Source: Adiantum capillus-veneris (taxonomy: Eukaryota > Streptophyta > Polypodiopsida > Polypodiales > Pteridaceae). From it: a stretch of DNA of 64,000 nucleotides. Below are positions 1-12,900 of the stretch, piece by piece. The first letter of the stretch is position 1; every line of letters begins with the position of its first letter. The notes under the pieces are model-generated. The model saw only the letters and a list, made by a program, of their open reading frames with translations, was not told where the DNA came from and made no database searches. The stretch is taken from assembly GCA_014529385.2 (NCBI GenBank), contig CM043942.1, positions 61,417,184 to 61,481,183 of the forward strand, given 5' to 3'. A program made the translations under genes and the position numbers.

Positions 1-66
1 CTGTTGCTCGATTGGGTGTTTAAGGGTTTCTCCAAATTCCCTTTGGTTTCTTGGTCGGAGTTGGGT

Positions 67-866
67 TTATTGAACCTTTTGGTGGATTATTCTCTTCAAT
101 GTCCATCTATCCAACTTTATCACTCGCAACAGGGCTAGGGGTCGTTGTTGTAGCAGTTGGATATGACCTAAAAAAATGTCCAAATTTCTTGAACTTGAAA
201 AACATGCCCTCAAGAAGGTACCAAAGTTCAACGGAATGACCTTAAAACCAGCCCCAACATTCTCTACGAGATTCTTGCATTGGGCCTTCTTGAGATCCCA
301 CCCTATACACACTTTATTGGCCTCATTTCCCATTGCCCTATTAGATGGTATAAAGAGAGGGGTACCTAAGACTGCCTCTAGGTATTTTAGATTACTTCTT
401 AGCCACATCAGGAGGTTAACAAACTCCACCCATACTAGACACATGTCTTGAAATGCATCAAGGGACTCAAAGGATGGATCTCAAGGAATCACACATATCC
501 GCGATTGATTGAGAAACACTGGGATTTTGACTAAGACCTTCCCCACGACCGCCTCATCACTAAATTGTACAAAGAAAAAGCCTTTATCCAAGTATTGCAC
601 ATTACAAACAAAACCTCTTTGGTTCAAAACGTAGGGGCTATGGAGCCAATGAATCCAAAGACCAGAGTGGATTTTACAAGTTTGGCAAGTTGTTTCTTAA
701 TCATAACAGCAGGGATGGTGACGGTGAGAGCGTTCTCCACTTCCACACTTTGTGGGTGATATGTTTTCAAGGCATGATAAGCCCTATCCCCCTTGGCGGC
801 ATCCTGAGATTTGGTGGGTGTCTCAACTTCTTCGAGTGACCTTTTGTTCACAGACAACACACTCAA
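67..866 (-). pseudogene. LINE ORF1 relic, DUF4283-like domain
   Basis: Three minus-strand segments read as one eroded protein: 866-624, a middle piece at about 600-481 in another frame, and 444-67. The order fits the DUF4283 domain common in ORF1 of plant L1-type LINEs. There is a basic N-terminal part with ALTVTIPAVM and LVFGFIG, then the KGFFFVQF strand, then the CLVWVEFVNLL box with a following LEAVLG helix. The family is thought to bind the element's own RNA. A stop lies just before the DPSFESLDAF stretch and at least one frame change is needed, so it is not functional. No linked ORF2 is visible because the window starts here. The domain call is from motif order only; a host DUF4283 gene relic is the alternative. 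Confidence 0.55.
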
Positions 867-2068
867 GACCTCGGCTAGTTCTTTTTCAATTTGAGTCTTT
901 TGCCATTTTAATTTCTCTTTACTTACCCCCGAGATACTGGCTACCCCCCATAGCTTTCAAGTTACCGCCTCCTCCACCTTGTCCCCTTTCCACTATATCC
1001 AGGCCTCTAGTTTTTTCGTTAGATGAAACCTCACCTTGGTTCCCCATACTACGTCCGCATAGGAAGCCTTGTGTGCATTATCCATGAGCTCTTGAAGTTG
1101 CAAACAATACGACCGGAGCTACTAGCAACCCCCTTTTCTTTTCTTTGCCTTTTCTCTCTCTTCGTCTTTTTTTCTTCTTTTTTTTTCTTGCCATACCCTC
1201 TCTTCTTCTTTTTTCCTTAGAGGTGAAACTTCAAGCAAGCAACAGGGACCGTGGACGGTGTCAAGCCTTGCATATGAAGCTTCAAACCACGCTTCAAACA
1301 CTAGTGTTTTTATTAAAAAAAAGTAAAACTTCAAGCAAGCTACAAGTACCACAATTGGTGCTAGCCTTTGAAATCGACGCTTCAAGGAAGTAATAGGGAC
1401 CACGAACGGTGTGCTTGCTAAACCAAGCAAGCTTCAAGCAGGTAGCAAAGATTTTGGTTGGTGTATCAATGGGATATTGCACTCACAAGCTTGAAAGACC
1501 GCAATCCATAGTGCACCTACTTGCCGGATTGAGCAAGAGTGTCGTCCAAGCCCCTGAAATTGCAAGCAGACTTTATTGTTCAAAGCACCAACGCTCTCTC
1601 AGTGGGGAAGGAAGGACCAAGAGGCCACATGCACAATCTATTGCGCCCACCCCAACCCAAGAATAAAGCAAGTACTCCCTTAGTACCCCTAAACACACCC
1701 TCCAACTTATGCCATCTTGAAAAAGGTTATGATTCACATTAATAAGAATAACCATTAATCTTTAAGCTGCAATCAAAATGTTGCTTCAATTTCTTTATGG
1801 CATAGTGATTAGACTTGATATTTGAAACATCTTAGAGGAAAAAAATAACAACAAATAGAAATATCCATAAATCTCAACAATGTTTCTCACATTTGTATAA
1901 ATGTATGCAGCTTTAGTAATCTAGATTAAATACTTTCACTCAACATGACGCCATTTCAATAAAAGACAAGTTTCTATTGCACCAAAATGGATGTAAATAC
2001 TAAACTATTTATAGAGGATTTCAATCTCAAGAAAAATTTTACAAAGGGAACAATGTTGTTGCTGCTAG
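867..2068. other. Non-coding stretch with pyrimidine tract and degenerate repeats
   Basis: I see no gene here. A T/C-rich tract lies at about 1130-1220. Between about 1222 and 1450 a short theme recurs three times with heavy decay: cttcaagcaagc followed by a gggaccacgaacggtg-like block, near 1228, 1328 and 1380. From about 1740 the sequence is AT-rich and featureless. Confidence 0.4.
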
Positions 2069-2335
2069 GCTTCTCTTACAAGTATTTTTCTTCCTAATTT
2101 AGGGACTTAGATATACTTGAGTCTTTGTTTGTCTATGACACTAGGGAAGGTTGTAGTACTTTATGAAGAACTTTTCTAGGAGCTCACAGAAAAGGTTGTA
2201 TCTCTAAGGCTTCTCTTACAAGTATTTGTCTTCATAATCTAGAGAGTTAGATAACCTTGAGTATTTGTGTGTCTATGATACCATAGAAAGTTGTAGTACT
2301 TTATGAAGGGCTGTTCTAGGAGCTCCTAGAGAGTA
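2069..2335 (+). repeat. Imperfect tandem duplication, 140-bp unit
   Basis: A unit starting ttctcttacaagtattt occurs at 2071 and again at 2211, an exact 140-bp offset. Both copies continue through a shared agttgtagtactttatgaag-type block and a ttctaggagctc end. The copies differ at many positions, so the duplication is old. No coding potential is seen. Confidence 0.75.
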
Positions 2336-3518
2336 GCTACACAAATCCTCTCATGCTTGTCATAAGCTTTTAACATGGTATTGTAAGGTTCCAAGAATAG
2401 AGTGTTTTTCATCTCTGCACATGGTTGCTTGCTCATGTCCCCTCAAAACAAGTTGACTCTATAAATAAACGCTAGATTTTTTTAGCACAAAGGGATGAAG
2501 TAAAAAATGATATCATTCTAATAACATAACTATACAAAGAAGAAATTCAAAGGAAAAGATTTGGTAGCTCTCCAGATCTACTATAACTTACTTGCATTGT
2601 GAGACTCAATCACATGTTATGCAACACTAGATGGTGCACCAAATCCACCAACAAAATATCATCCCAATGGTATGAGGAGCTTTGCTTACTTTTGGGTGAT
2701 AGAGGTGTGAATCCCTAGGCATAAAGAGGTTGATTATCACCAGCATGATAAACTTAGCGATGTAGATGATGTCAATGTTTGAATGTAAGATACAAGAGTA
2801 GTTTTCATACCATTCCATCCTTATATTGGAGGTGAACCCTGGCAAGACCCACTCACCATGTACACCTTTTGCTGTTTTGGTGTATAAGTCCTTTGAGATC
2901 ATCTTTTTGACACCTTTGGGAGTAGAGGTTTGCATGTAGTGTGAGTGAATGAAAGTAGTAGGAGGAGGAGGAGCTTGTTTCATTCTATAATGGAGGTGAG
3001 AGAAGGGGGACGATCTTACTTGGTGCTACCATGGAGGTGGGAGAAAGCTAGAAAAGAGACAGTGTGTGACTATTGGACATGTGGTTGTTCCAACAACCGA
3101 GAGCTTGGGAAAGGGTTTAGATAGAGAGAAAATCACTTTTTAGCTATAGAATATGTTTTGGAAGGGGGGGAGGGGGGGGGGGGGACTTTGGAGGGTGGAA
3201 AGAGATGTTTTCACATAAAAAAATAAAAATGTTTGAGTTTTTAAGTGTACGTTTGATACTTTTAGAGGTCAAAAAATGCTTTTTTGACAAAAAAATTAGG
3301 TTTGCAAGGATTTGGATTTTAAAACTTCAAATTTTTAGTGTATTTCTAAATCCGAGCCAAAAAGTTGGGGGAAAGAGGTCAAAGCCCCCCCCACCTCCCT
3401 TACCTTTTTACTAGATAAAAGGCCATTAAGAGGTGTAAGGCTACCTTGTACCCCTACTCTTTTGAGGTTATAGAGTGTGTCCACCACCCTCCTCCTATTG
3501 TCTAGCATAATCTTAATT
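2336..3518. other. Non-coding stretch with short G runs
   Basis: A minus-strand open frame of 118 codons (2627-2983) matches nothing I recognise and has no supporting context. G runs of 7 and 13 bases lie at 3164-3170 and 3172-3184. Nothing else is supported. Confidence 0.35.
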
Positions 3519-3930
3519 TCAAAGGGCACTTAGATGGTTCATATTTTTTCTAGTGTGAAAAGTTTCTTTTGCTTTATGATTCCTAGGAGTCATGTGCAAT
3601 TGAAACTTTTGTGCAACACACATAGAAATGAAATCATGTGCTAAACAAAAAGCTCTCTCCAATGTGTGTGGATGAAATTTTTTGACCTTAGCACACAAAG
3701 TATACTCCAAGCTAGTAATATATTTGTATTTGAAAGTAGAGTGATATACTTTTTCTACATTTTGAAGAGCAAGTAGAACTTGCAAAATTTTGTATGTGTA
3801 GTGTGTGATAGTTTTCCATGTCCTAGATTGAAGAGTATCCCATGCATGTTTAGCTTTCTCTTTGTATTGAGAAGGGAGAAAGTAATTCATTACCATTCTT
3901 TGGAATTTCTTCCAAGTATGTGGTTGCGTG
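3519..3930 (-). pseudogene. Ty3-gypsy gag relic
   Basis: The minus frame ending at 3519 reads as the core of the retrotransposon gag (capsid) domain. TWKKFQRMVMNYFLPSQYKE starts the match at about 3930; WDTLQSRTWKTITHYTYKI follows, then the late helix ending HTLERAFCLAHDFISM. In the family this region forms the capsid of the virus-like particle. Retained length is about 130 residues; no zinc knuckle or protease follows in frame, so the relic is truncated on both sides. It has the same strand as the gypsy RT relic at 6.7-8.5 kb but lies downstream of it, so the two are probably separate copies. Confidence 0.6.
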
Positions 3931-5270
3931 TGTCATTTATGAGTCATACTCTACTAAAGAGAGGCACATTTCTTCATTTGGTTTGCTGCACACTGGATTT
4001 TGTCTCGTTCGTTGAACTTTTCTTTTTAAAAGTAGTCATGCAAGGATGACAACCAAGAGAGAAGTGTAACAATAGAATCTTGGGTGGTCACAGTTAGTTG
4101 ACTCAAGCAAAAGAAAAGTTAAAATATAGATGTAAATCCAAAATATATGCAAGATTTAAATTGCAAAATGAAAAAATAACATAAGAACAGAATAAGATGC
4201 TATCTATGTATGTTGACCGAGCCAAAACAAATTCCAAGAAGACCTCTAGTTTATATGCAAAGCTTTTGAACATTCCAAAATGGTAGATCAAAGCAGTTGA
4301 GAGAGCGTCTTCTTGTTTTCTTGATTATTGTAGGCACTTTGATTGATCTTAGGGTGGATTTTTATCACTTTTGTATTGTCCCTTGAGAGTGTAAGCGATG
4401 CATGAACAACTTTTGTTGCTTTTCTTCAAGTGCTTGCATCATTTTCTTTGTAGTAGTTTGCTTGTAGCTGTGATTGAAACTATTGAGATGAGAAAGCTTG
4501 TTGTTCTTACATCTTTAGCAAAGAGAGAGCCTTCCAAAAACAATTTTCTTGAGAGTATTCATGCCAAAATTTATTTGATTTTACCACAAGAAGCACTCTT
4601 CTTTGCTTCTATATATTGTTTGGAGAATTTTCAAACCTTTGATACCACTATTGGCTTCCTAATATCTTCCCCAACACTTTCAACACGGCTTCATTTCATT
4701 AAATCAAAATACATTCAACAAAAAAGTTTATCAATAAATCACAACATATAAAGAGAACAACATTAAAAAAAAAAAACATAAGACACCATACTAGGTACCA
4801 ATTATCCTCCTTAATCAATATGACTGAGTAATTTCCCTATGCCTCTTTATTCATATCATAGAGCATGAATTGCAATAAGATAAATATATGAAAGATAAGA
4901 GAGCAAGAGATATGGAATCAAGCTCGAGTGCATGCCATGATAAAGAGAGAAAATTAACTTAAAAAGGGACAAAAGTTTATCTTCTGTGGATTTTATCTAA
5001 TGAAGATTTTGATAGCTCCATTGGCTTCAAAAGGGGAGTAAATGCTAGGCCACCTATCTAGGCAAGAGCATTATCAAGGAAGAGATTATTATGAGAAATT
5101 TTCCCACCATCCATCGCATTTATCTCTTCTTTCTTTACATTTGACATGAATTTGTCTTTTGCATCATCCTTTTCTTTGTTTTTAGATTTCAACTTTGTGA
5201 ATGTGCAAGGTTTTTATCAGATGTCTAACATTCTCACCCCCTTCACCTAGATCATTGCTAGATGTCTTGT
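3931..5270. other. AT-rich stretch, no gene recognised
   Basis: Several open frames of 60-117 codons exist (for example 4398-4751 on the plus strand) but none shows a family motif or shares frame logic with the neighbouring relics. A short poly(A) run lies near 4765. I see no feature to call. Confidence 0.3.
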
Positions 5271-5670
5271 CCAAACTTGGACTTCGTATTGCCCCTTGCA
5301 ATGATCACAAACTATATGGATATAGTTGACGACACTAACAAACAAGTCATCAATCTAACAATCCCATCAAAGGTCATAAATTCTTATATATGAAGATGTT
5401 TTAAAGTATCATAATGGTCTTGGTATCTGGAGTAGTTTTTTGTTTGTTACTCTTTATGGAGTGGAAACTAGCTTGGTTTTTTTGTCCAAACTTGGACCTC
5501 ATATTGTCCTTTGTAATATCTACAAATTAAATAGCTATAGCCCATGAAACTAGTGAATTAATAGTCAATCTCACAACCCCATCAATGATCAAACATTTTT
5601 TTTATAAGAAGATTTTCTTTTAATGATCATAATGTCCTTGATATTTGAAGTACTTGTTAGTTTGGAGTTG
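5271..5670 (+). repeat. Degenerate direct repeat, about 217-bp unit
   Basis: ccaaacttggac starts at 5271 and recurs at 5488. Both copies run through a tcacaa-rich middle, an ...cccatcaa.gatca block and an ataatggtcttg/ataatgtccttg end. Identity is modest. It is a local duplication of non-coding sequence. Confidence 0.6.
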
Positions 5671-5758
5671 AAAGCATGTTACTATTTTCTCCATCCCTTC
5701 AAAAGATGCATTGTCCTTAATCATAGCTAATTGTTTGGAAGCTTATGTTACTTCTTAG

Positions 5759-5960
5759 CTTATGGTTATGATCATGTTTATGGTTCTCCTTTTAGCTATG
5801 GGTATGACTATCATTTTGGTTATGGTTGTAGTTGTGGTTTTTGAATGGTTATGGTTAAGGTTGTCGATAGGTTATGGAAGCCTCTTGGTTTTCACTTTTA
5901 GCTCTTGCTATGGCTGTGTTTGTAGAATTAATATGGTTAGAATTATCATTTTTGTTATGA
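5759..5960 (+). repeat. TTATGG-rich dispersed repeat
   Basis: The stretch is dominated by ttatggt/tatggtt words. Its phrase ttatggttatgatcatg followed by ttttagctatgg is also present, inverted, at 20310-20440. This is a dispersed degenerate repeat. It is not telomeric, because the plant telomere unit is TTTAGGG. Confidence 0.55.
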
Positions 5961-5989
5961 TTATAAGACTTGTCATGTCAACACAAACA

Positions 5990-6480
5990 CTGGGTGCCAC
6001 CGACGTATGTCATAAGGGCTCATTTCAAAAAGACTCGGTGTCACAAAGACTGATATCTCCCATCCTTCTCCTCTTTTGCAAGGATCATAGGACAGTGCAC
6101 ACTCCTCCTCTAGAGTTGTCAGAGTATGGTCATAGCTTTTGGGCAAAGCATTATGAGGCATGTTCACTTCTTCAATCATGGGAAATAAACACTACATATC
6201 AACAATAGTTTAGTGACAATGGTTTTTAGCGAATCCAACAAACTAGAAATGTCTTTACCTGCTTGCATGATGAGTTTTTACAAGTGTCTCTTTAGAATGA
6301 ATTTAGAATTTCTGGCTCCATACTTGAAGTTCATCTCTAGTACTTTCCAAATATCATGAGCACTAACGCATTTGTCAATGAAATGCATGTAATTGTCATG
6401 CATAGAAGTTATGATGATTCCTTCAAAAAAAAGTTCAACAACCTTGGGGAAATCATGCAGTAAGGAAAAAAAATGAAACC
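5990..6480 (-). pseudogene. Ty1-copia gag relic (UBN2-like)
   Basis: Read on the minus strand from about 6470, the frames give the helix pattern of the copia gag domain. A piece like YMHFIDKCVSAHDIWKVLE comes first, then NSKFILKRHL, then a serine/leucine spacer. The NMPHNALPKSYDHTLTTLEEE motif (around 6100-6170) matches the usual LP.SYD..VTTL signature late in this domain. Stops and frame changes interrupt it. No copia protease or integrase follows downstream, so only gag is left. The call is from motif order. Confidence 0.5.
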
Positions 6481-6719
6481 TTAGCTTGTTGATGGAAATA
6501 TAGAGAATGTTGGGAGGGAATTCAACTCAAGTTTCATTGGCTATTAATACACATTTTCATTGGGAAGAAACTAACTGTAAAGTTAAGTTTGCGGCATCCT
6601 TTCATGAGACAAGTAAAGATAATCTAGCATTGGGGATAGAATAATTTCCATACCATATAGCATCTACATGAACGTGGAAAATCACATCCCAATCTAGTTG
6701 GAAAAGTATTGGCTTCCTG

Positions 6720-7379
6720 TTGATTGCCTCCTTTAAGCACTAGAAACTGGCTTCACATTCTGGGGTCCATACAAATTTCTCCCCCTTCCGAGCTAACTCA
6801 TATAGAGAAAGTGCTTTTGCTGCAAACATATAAATAAATTTTCTGTAGAAATTGATGTACCCCAAAAATGAGCTCAATTCAGATACATTAGTAGGTGCTC
6901 GGGTTGCTAAACACATTTCGCCTTATCCTTTCCATTTCAATACCATTTTTAGAGATGATGTGTCCTAAAAGCTGGCCTTTCCATACCATAAATACTGACT
7001 TGAACAGATTTAGGCAAATTCTCTTCTCTTTGCATCTCTCAAAAACCATGTCCAAAAACAATAGATGCATTTCCTTCGTTGAGAAGATCGTGAAGTCATC
7101 CATAAAGACGGCCAGGAATTTGTGCAAAAACTCATTGAGGATCTCCATCATGCATCACTGAAGCATTGCATAGCCCAAATGGCATCACTAAGCACATAAA
7201 TGCTCCCCACTCAGTGATGAATGTCATTTTGGTATCTTTCCTTGGGGGGTGCATTATGTCATCTCGGGGGGGGGGGGGGGGGTGTCACTATAATAAAATG
7301 CCTATCACGAGGGTTCCCCCGAGATGACATAGTGCACCCCCCGAGGAAAGAACACACCAAAATGACATTCATCACTGAG

Positions 7380-7419
<40 letters not shown>

Positions 7420-8560
7420 CACTATGATAACAAAATGCCTATCACGTGGGTTCAACAATAGGGATTATTTTATTCTATATTTTCTCATAGATTTACATAC
7501 AAAAGGGTGTTGAAAAAATGATCTTGGAAAAAATTTACAAATTGAACAGAAAAAGGGTTCCTTTTATTGGTGAAAAGCTCACAACTAAGGGGTTTCATAA
7601 ATAGTCATTGAACACGTGTGATATGTAGGTTTTATATATAGTGACCCCCCCCCCCCAGTATGTAATCATGTTAATTGACCACCTGACTTAAGCAGGAGGG
7701 GTTTCAAAATGCAAAAGCTTTAGGCAATTTAACAAAGATACCTTAAAATAAGGGTTTTTTATATTCAATTTTGGAAAAAATTATTAAGATAAGGGGTCAT
7801 ATTATTCATTCAAAAATTAAAAGGGGGGTTTTTAATTATGTTATGAACGCAGGTTATATAGGGACGAACTCGTGCACCCCGGAGGATCTTTTGATGCAAT
7901 CTTCAATTGATTGTAGCCACTATAACAATCCATAAAGCTATACATTTTGTGGCCAACAATTTCATACAATAGCATATGAGTGAACAAAAGTGGAAATGAA
8001 TCCTTAATGGTTTGAGCGGCGTTAAGCTTTTCATAATCCATATATACCCGCAACTTCCCATCTTCTTCAAAACCACTACGATTGGAAACATCCAGTGACA
8101 ACTTCAGTAATGAACCCTACTTTTAATAGTTTATGTATTTATTCATTGACTTTCTGTACATAGTTGGGGTCCATTCGATACCTCTGGAGTCATACTGGTC
8201 TGGAATCTGATTTCAATGGTATCCAATGTTGACACTCTTAAGGGTCTACTCCTTTCACTCTGTATGTTCCCATGCAAATACGTTTTTTTATCTCTCAAAC
8301 AAAGCCCTTGTTTTTTCTTTGATCTCTGGCATTAAATGCTTGTTGATAGGGTTTTCATTTGTGTTGAGATTCCACTCTTTGACTTCCTAATCATTTGGAA
8401 GTAACCAGTTTGGACCACGGCCTTTTTGCTTAGCCAAGGACTCTACTTCTTTCTCAGTGGGAATACAAGTTGCATACTCATTGAATGGATCACCCAAGTC
8501 CATTATCCTAGGTTCCATCTCGACCCTTTCAGTAGCTTGATTTGGGTTGTTAGTGCTATG
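6720..8560 (-). pseudogene. Ty3-gypsy reverse transcriptase relic, interrupted
   Basis: From about 8560 downward the minus strand gives a linker (MDLGDPFNEYATCIPTEKEV), the RT entry (DGKLRVYMDYEKLNAA), then SFMDCYSGYNQLKIASKD. After about 620 bp of unrelated sequence RT resumes at about 7240 with TKMTFITEWGAFMCLVMPFG. It then gives the catalytic box as FMDDFTIF (consensus YxDD, here MDD) and LLGHIISKNGIEM. The order matches gypsy RT of the non-chromovirus type, which copies element RNA into DNA. It is broken by several stops and by a foldback with long G runs at 7208-7456. No LTRs can be paired with it. Confidence 0.7.
7208..7456. repeat. Foldback repeat with two long G tracts
   Basis: The left arm (7208-7270) and right arm (7316-7383) are near-perfect reverse complements over about 63 bases. 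Both contain gatgaatgtcattttgg or its complement, and a cccccc block. The arm sequence is itself gypsy RT coding sequence. The loop contains part of a 17-base G run (7266-7282). A second G run of 37 (7382-7418) follows the right arm. After it, tcactat.ataa.aaaatgcctatcac repeats the loop sequence in direct orientation. This structure splits the surrounding RT relic. Confidence 0.85.
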
Positions 8561-9544
8561 AGATAATTATCATAAATTTTTAACACTATAATATATATTT
8601 GAAAATTATTCCACTATCTACTAAATTCATTTACATTTATCTTGCTTAATTTTTAGCTTTCTAATAGAGAATTAAAGCAAAAGTAATTAACTAATTATAA
8701 GATAATTATCACGGGTTGCTAACACTATATTCTTTCTCTAAAAATTATCTCACTAGTTTTTAAATTGATTTACTAATTATCTTGCTTAATTTACAACTAA
8801 AAACAAAAAAAGAGTGTAATTAATAATAGAGAGAGGTTTAATCTTTGCTAATTACTAAGCTAATAAGAGAAATTAGACATAAATTAATATGCCTTTCATT
8901 AATCTAATGAGATTAACACTAGTTACCTTGATTAATCACTTAGAGGTCTGCTTTCTTAGTGATTTTTGAGAAAAAAACTCTCTAAGCACGAGAGATTTTA
9001 CCAAGGTCTTCCACTATGAGAGGAAATGTGAGCCCTCTTGGTCTTTTTATAGACTTTTGGTAGGCAAGCAACTGCCCAGCAGCTTACCCAGCAAGACCAC
9101 TCTTCAAGGAGGCGTCCCCTGTTGCTATTTCAACATCTTGGGCGGTCAGAATATCCTCCCAAGGACCTGCCTAGCTTAAAATTCAAGTCTGCTAATTTTT
9201 TATTTTTTATTTTGCTGCTTAAATGGAAAATATATGGCTCAAATGTCTAGGAGGCCATGTGATTTCTTATCATTTAGCCTATGTAGGATAATATCTACCA
9301 ACCTTCCAATTATTTTATTGATTAAAGTAGTGGTGAAAACTTCCAGTGAGGATTCGACGGCCGGTTTTTGTCTGAATCTGGTTCAAAACTTTTGTGGCTA
9401 AAGTAATGTGGTGCTTAAGATTCTAAAAATACCAATCTTTTCTATTTTTGGAAAAGTTCTCATTGATTTCAGAATCAAGCCTCTTTAAATGGGCTTTGTA
9501 CATTTTTTCTTAATTACAGAAACTAGAAACCTTACACTCATCCC
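8561..9544. other. AT-rich stretch with 139-bp direct repeat
   Basis: agataattatca occurs at 8561 and 8700. The following taacactata and atcttgcttaattt blocks repeat at the same offset, giving an old 139-bp tandem duplication. From about 8830 to 9544 I see no coding match. This could be LTR or spacer of one of the adjacent gypsy relics, but no pair was found. Confidence 0.45.
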
Positions 9545-9965
9545 AACTTAAGAACTTGAAATGTCCTCATCTCGATCGAAGTTGGGACAGTTTTTTAGAA
9601 GAGAGGCTTCATTTTCCCAAGTAGCATCTTTCGTGGGATAGTCTTTTCACTTACCAGATGTTCTCTGATTACTCTATGGCTAAGGGCTCTTTTTCTGATT
9701 TCAAGGATACAATTTGGTTGGAGTTCAAGCATGCCTTGCTATTGCATTACAATCTGTTTATCATCCAAGGCATGATTGGGATTTGGGATGTAAGGCTTTA
9801 GTAGAAGGCTAATGTGGAATACATCATGAACTTTAATGTGTTCAGGCAACTTTTATTTATAAGCTTGTTCGTTGAGTACTTTGATTACCTGTAAGGACCA
9901 CAATACCTGGGACTGAGCTTTTTGAATTCTAAGGATAGATTGCTTTTTTTTTGTTGTACTCCAAG
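9545..9965 (-). pseudogene. Chromovirus integrase C-terminus and chromodomain relic
   Basis: The minus strand reads KKLSPRYCGPYR (the GPY/F module at the integrase C-terminus), then, after a frame change, VHDVFHISLLLKPYIPNP. An ELQPNCILEIRKRALSHRVI stretch follows that matches the start of a chromodomain. A later DATWEN remnant fits the chromodomain end. In chromoviruses the chromodomain directs integration toward marked chromatin. Only the last ~140 residues of pol are present. The piece ends where the LINE relic's 3' region begins (about 9976), so either that LINE inserted next to it or the junction is a deletion scar. Confidence 0.6.
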
Positions 9966-9975
9966 AAATACTTTA

Positions 9976-12900
9976 TCACCCCGAGTACATTTCTCTTAGA
10001 AGAACACGATCTTCCACGTCTTCTATATCCATTTGCAAATTTTTCCCGTAAGACGTCTTATGATCGGGCAGTCCTTGTGAACAAGGGAGGGGGGTCCTCA
10101 CTTGCCGCTTTGCACCATGAGCACCTACTGATCCAATCCCTATAGCTAGTATCTTAACACGGATTGGAATAGCCCCCCATAGCACCTTCCATAGGAACAT
10201 CTTCATCTCATGGTGCCACTCGGGGTCCACACGTTACTTGCTATCGACTCCCAGCTTGATTCAGGCCATTACTTTCACCACTATTTATTGAGGGGGGAAA
10301 ACCAATATGTTTTGATTATAAGATTGGAGTAGATTTCCTTCGTTTGTGGTTTAGATAAGTATGTGTTCTTGGACCAGTGCTAGGCTTTCCACTCAAGTCA
10401 GCCTCACTAATAGGCATCAAAACATTGTCCAGCTCTTCAACGGCTCTATTGATTAGCAATCTTTTAGTTCCATTGAGGTGAAACTAGATGGCCAATTGGT
10501 TTGATTCTTTCCATCTCGTGCTACTATTGTCCCAAAATTGGGCTAGATTTCTAAGTCCTTTGTTATCTTCTTGGCTATTTTTCTCCAAAATGTATTCAAT
10601 AATTCACTTCCCACTTTAGAGAGCCATGGGTACCAATGTGCTATGGAGTTTTAGAAATATATGGATGTCTCTCCCCATTCTAGTGTCTTAGTTGCTCTGT
10701 TACACTTTTGTACCAACTCAATCGTGGTGCCACCTAATCTTAGGGGTTTTTTCACCAGGGTTTGAGCAATTTGTCATGAAGCTCTACCTCCTTCTAGGAG
10801 CCTCCTTGAGAGTAGAGCTTTGCCTTTTGAATCATGGCCCTATCATAATGGCCTATGCATGGTCTTGTTTTGCAAGTGAGATCATAAATTTGGTACATTT
10901 TTGCCTTGCTCCTCGGGTCTAGAAACTTACTCCCATTTGGCCCACTACCAAGGCAATAAATATTTGGTGTTATTTTTCTACAAGAATCTTTTTACTGGTT
11001 TTGGGAATTCCTCCTAGTTGTATTTTGGTATTATGAGTAGTGGACCATTGAAAGACATGTACGGGATCATAAAAAAATCAATCACCTTCACTGTGCTATG
11101 AAAGGATAGGAGCACATACTTCCATCTTTACATCTTCCTCCTCACTTTGTCCAAGACCCACATGAACCTTTGCTTGTGAGTGATTTCAACCCTTAGCCGG
11201 ACACCAAGGTGGTAGAAAACCGTTCCTTTTGAGACAATTTCTCTTGATCATTCAAATGGATTAAATAAGTCATTTTTTGAAAGTGGAATCAATCTTGATT
11301 TCTAAACATTGCACTTAGAGCCCGAGGCTGTGGAAAATGTTTGAACAATAGCCTTTTCTTAGCACTTGGGGGCTTGTTTTAAGAAAATCAAGGAGTCATT
11401 CACAAAGAGTTTTTCCAAGAGTTGTTTGTTACCTAGCAAGGACAACCCTTGGATTTTCCCTCTTGTAGCACTTACTTCCAGCATGGTGACTAGGGGATGA
11501 GAACCGATGGTAAATAACAACAAGGCAAGATGGAAACCCTGTTTGATTGATCTTTTTACTTCAAAGACACCCACAATTCCTATTATTTAATAGTAGCTTT
11601 GAGTGGCTGCCTACTCCAAGGGTATGAACCATCCAATGCAGCAGAGGTCCAAAACCCAGTGATTTCATGATATCTTGTATGAAGGACCAAGTGATTCAGT
11701 TATATGCTTTGTCAAGGTAAAATTGCAAAAGGATACATTCTTGATTAGTGAAGTTTTCTACTCAATTCCAAACACTACTACCAAAATGTTTTCATACATC
11801 GACCTTCCTTTGATAAATCAGTGTTGGTGAGGGGTGATAGCTTTATCCAAGAGAGGAGAGAGCCTATTGCATCAACTTTGGCAATAATTTGATATGTTAC
11901 AATTATCATTGTGATAGGCAGCCAATAATTCACTTGGGAGCAAAAAACGTTCTTAGGAATAGGTTTAATGAGAACCCTTTTAACACTTGCATCTAGGACC
12001 CCTTCAACAAGGGCTTGGTTTGTCGCGCGCATAACAGGAGACTTCAAATCCTCCCATAATTCCTTGAAGAACTCAATTTCCACACCATCTCATCCTGAGG
12101 ACTTCTCCTTGCCTAATGAATGTAGCACAAGCGAGCATCATCCTCAGCAAAGACCATTTCCAGTAGGTTTGCTTCTGATTGTGGTACAATTTTGTTGACA
12201 ATGTTGAGAAATGAGGCTTTAGCTTCATCAACTTCTCTTGAACTGGACTCCAAGTGATCTGTGATATGCATTAAGTGATCAAGCACCAACTTTGCTATAT
12301 CATTAGGGTCTTTTACAACATAACCTTTATCATTCATGATTGTGTGGATGATCCCCCGGTTCCTCTTGACTTTGAGTGCCCTAAAGAAGAACGCTTGATT
12401 TTGGCAGCCTCTAGTTGTAGGTAGATTTCTCTAGATAATATTCTTGCCTTCCTTACCTCTTCGAGATGTTTCTCTGCCATGTCTTCTTTTACTTTGAGCC
12501 ACCTCCCGTGTTTTGATTCAGAGGCCATCCTTTCTTGCTTTTTGTTGTTCAACAAATCTACTTCATCTTTTATTTGCTTTTGGTATTCCTCGCATACCTT
12601 TTTCACACTTGCGCGTGTTCCTTCAATCGCTTTTATAATATTTCAAGTTAAGACTTATCTAATCCTACATTCTCATCAAGCTTGCTTAGAATATTTTTGA
12701 AGAGGGGGTCTTTAAAAAGGTGTTCCCCCGTGACTAGCTTCTTATTTGATCCTTTGGGGTATTCCCCCTTGGCTTGTCTAAATTTCAAGGATAAAGGCAT
12801 GTGATCTAACAAGCTTTGGGTAGTGAGAACCTTCATTGCACTGCTAATGGAATCTAGTTAGCTTGATGGAAGCAATAGAAATTGTCAAGAAGAGACGTCG

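Noticed and set aside
2627-2983. 118-codon minus-strand ORF
   Set aside because: No recognisable motif, no neighbours in frame and no sign of conservation. Left as an unsupported open frame.
5759-5960. Possible interstitial telomere
   Set aside because: The repeated word is TTATGG/TATGGT, not the plant unit TTTAGGG, and it is degenerate.
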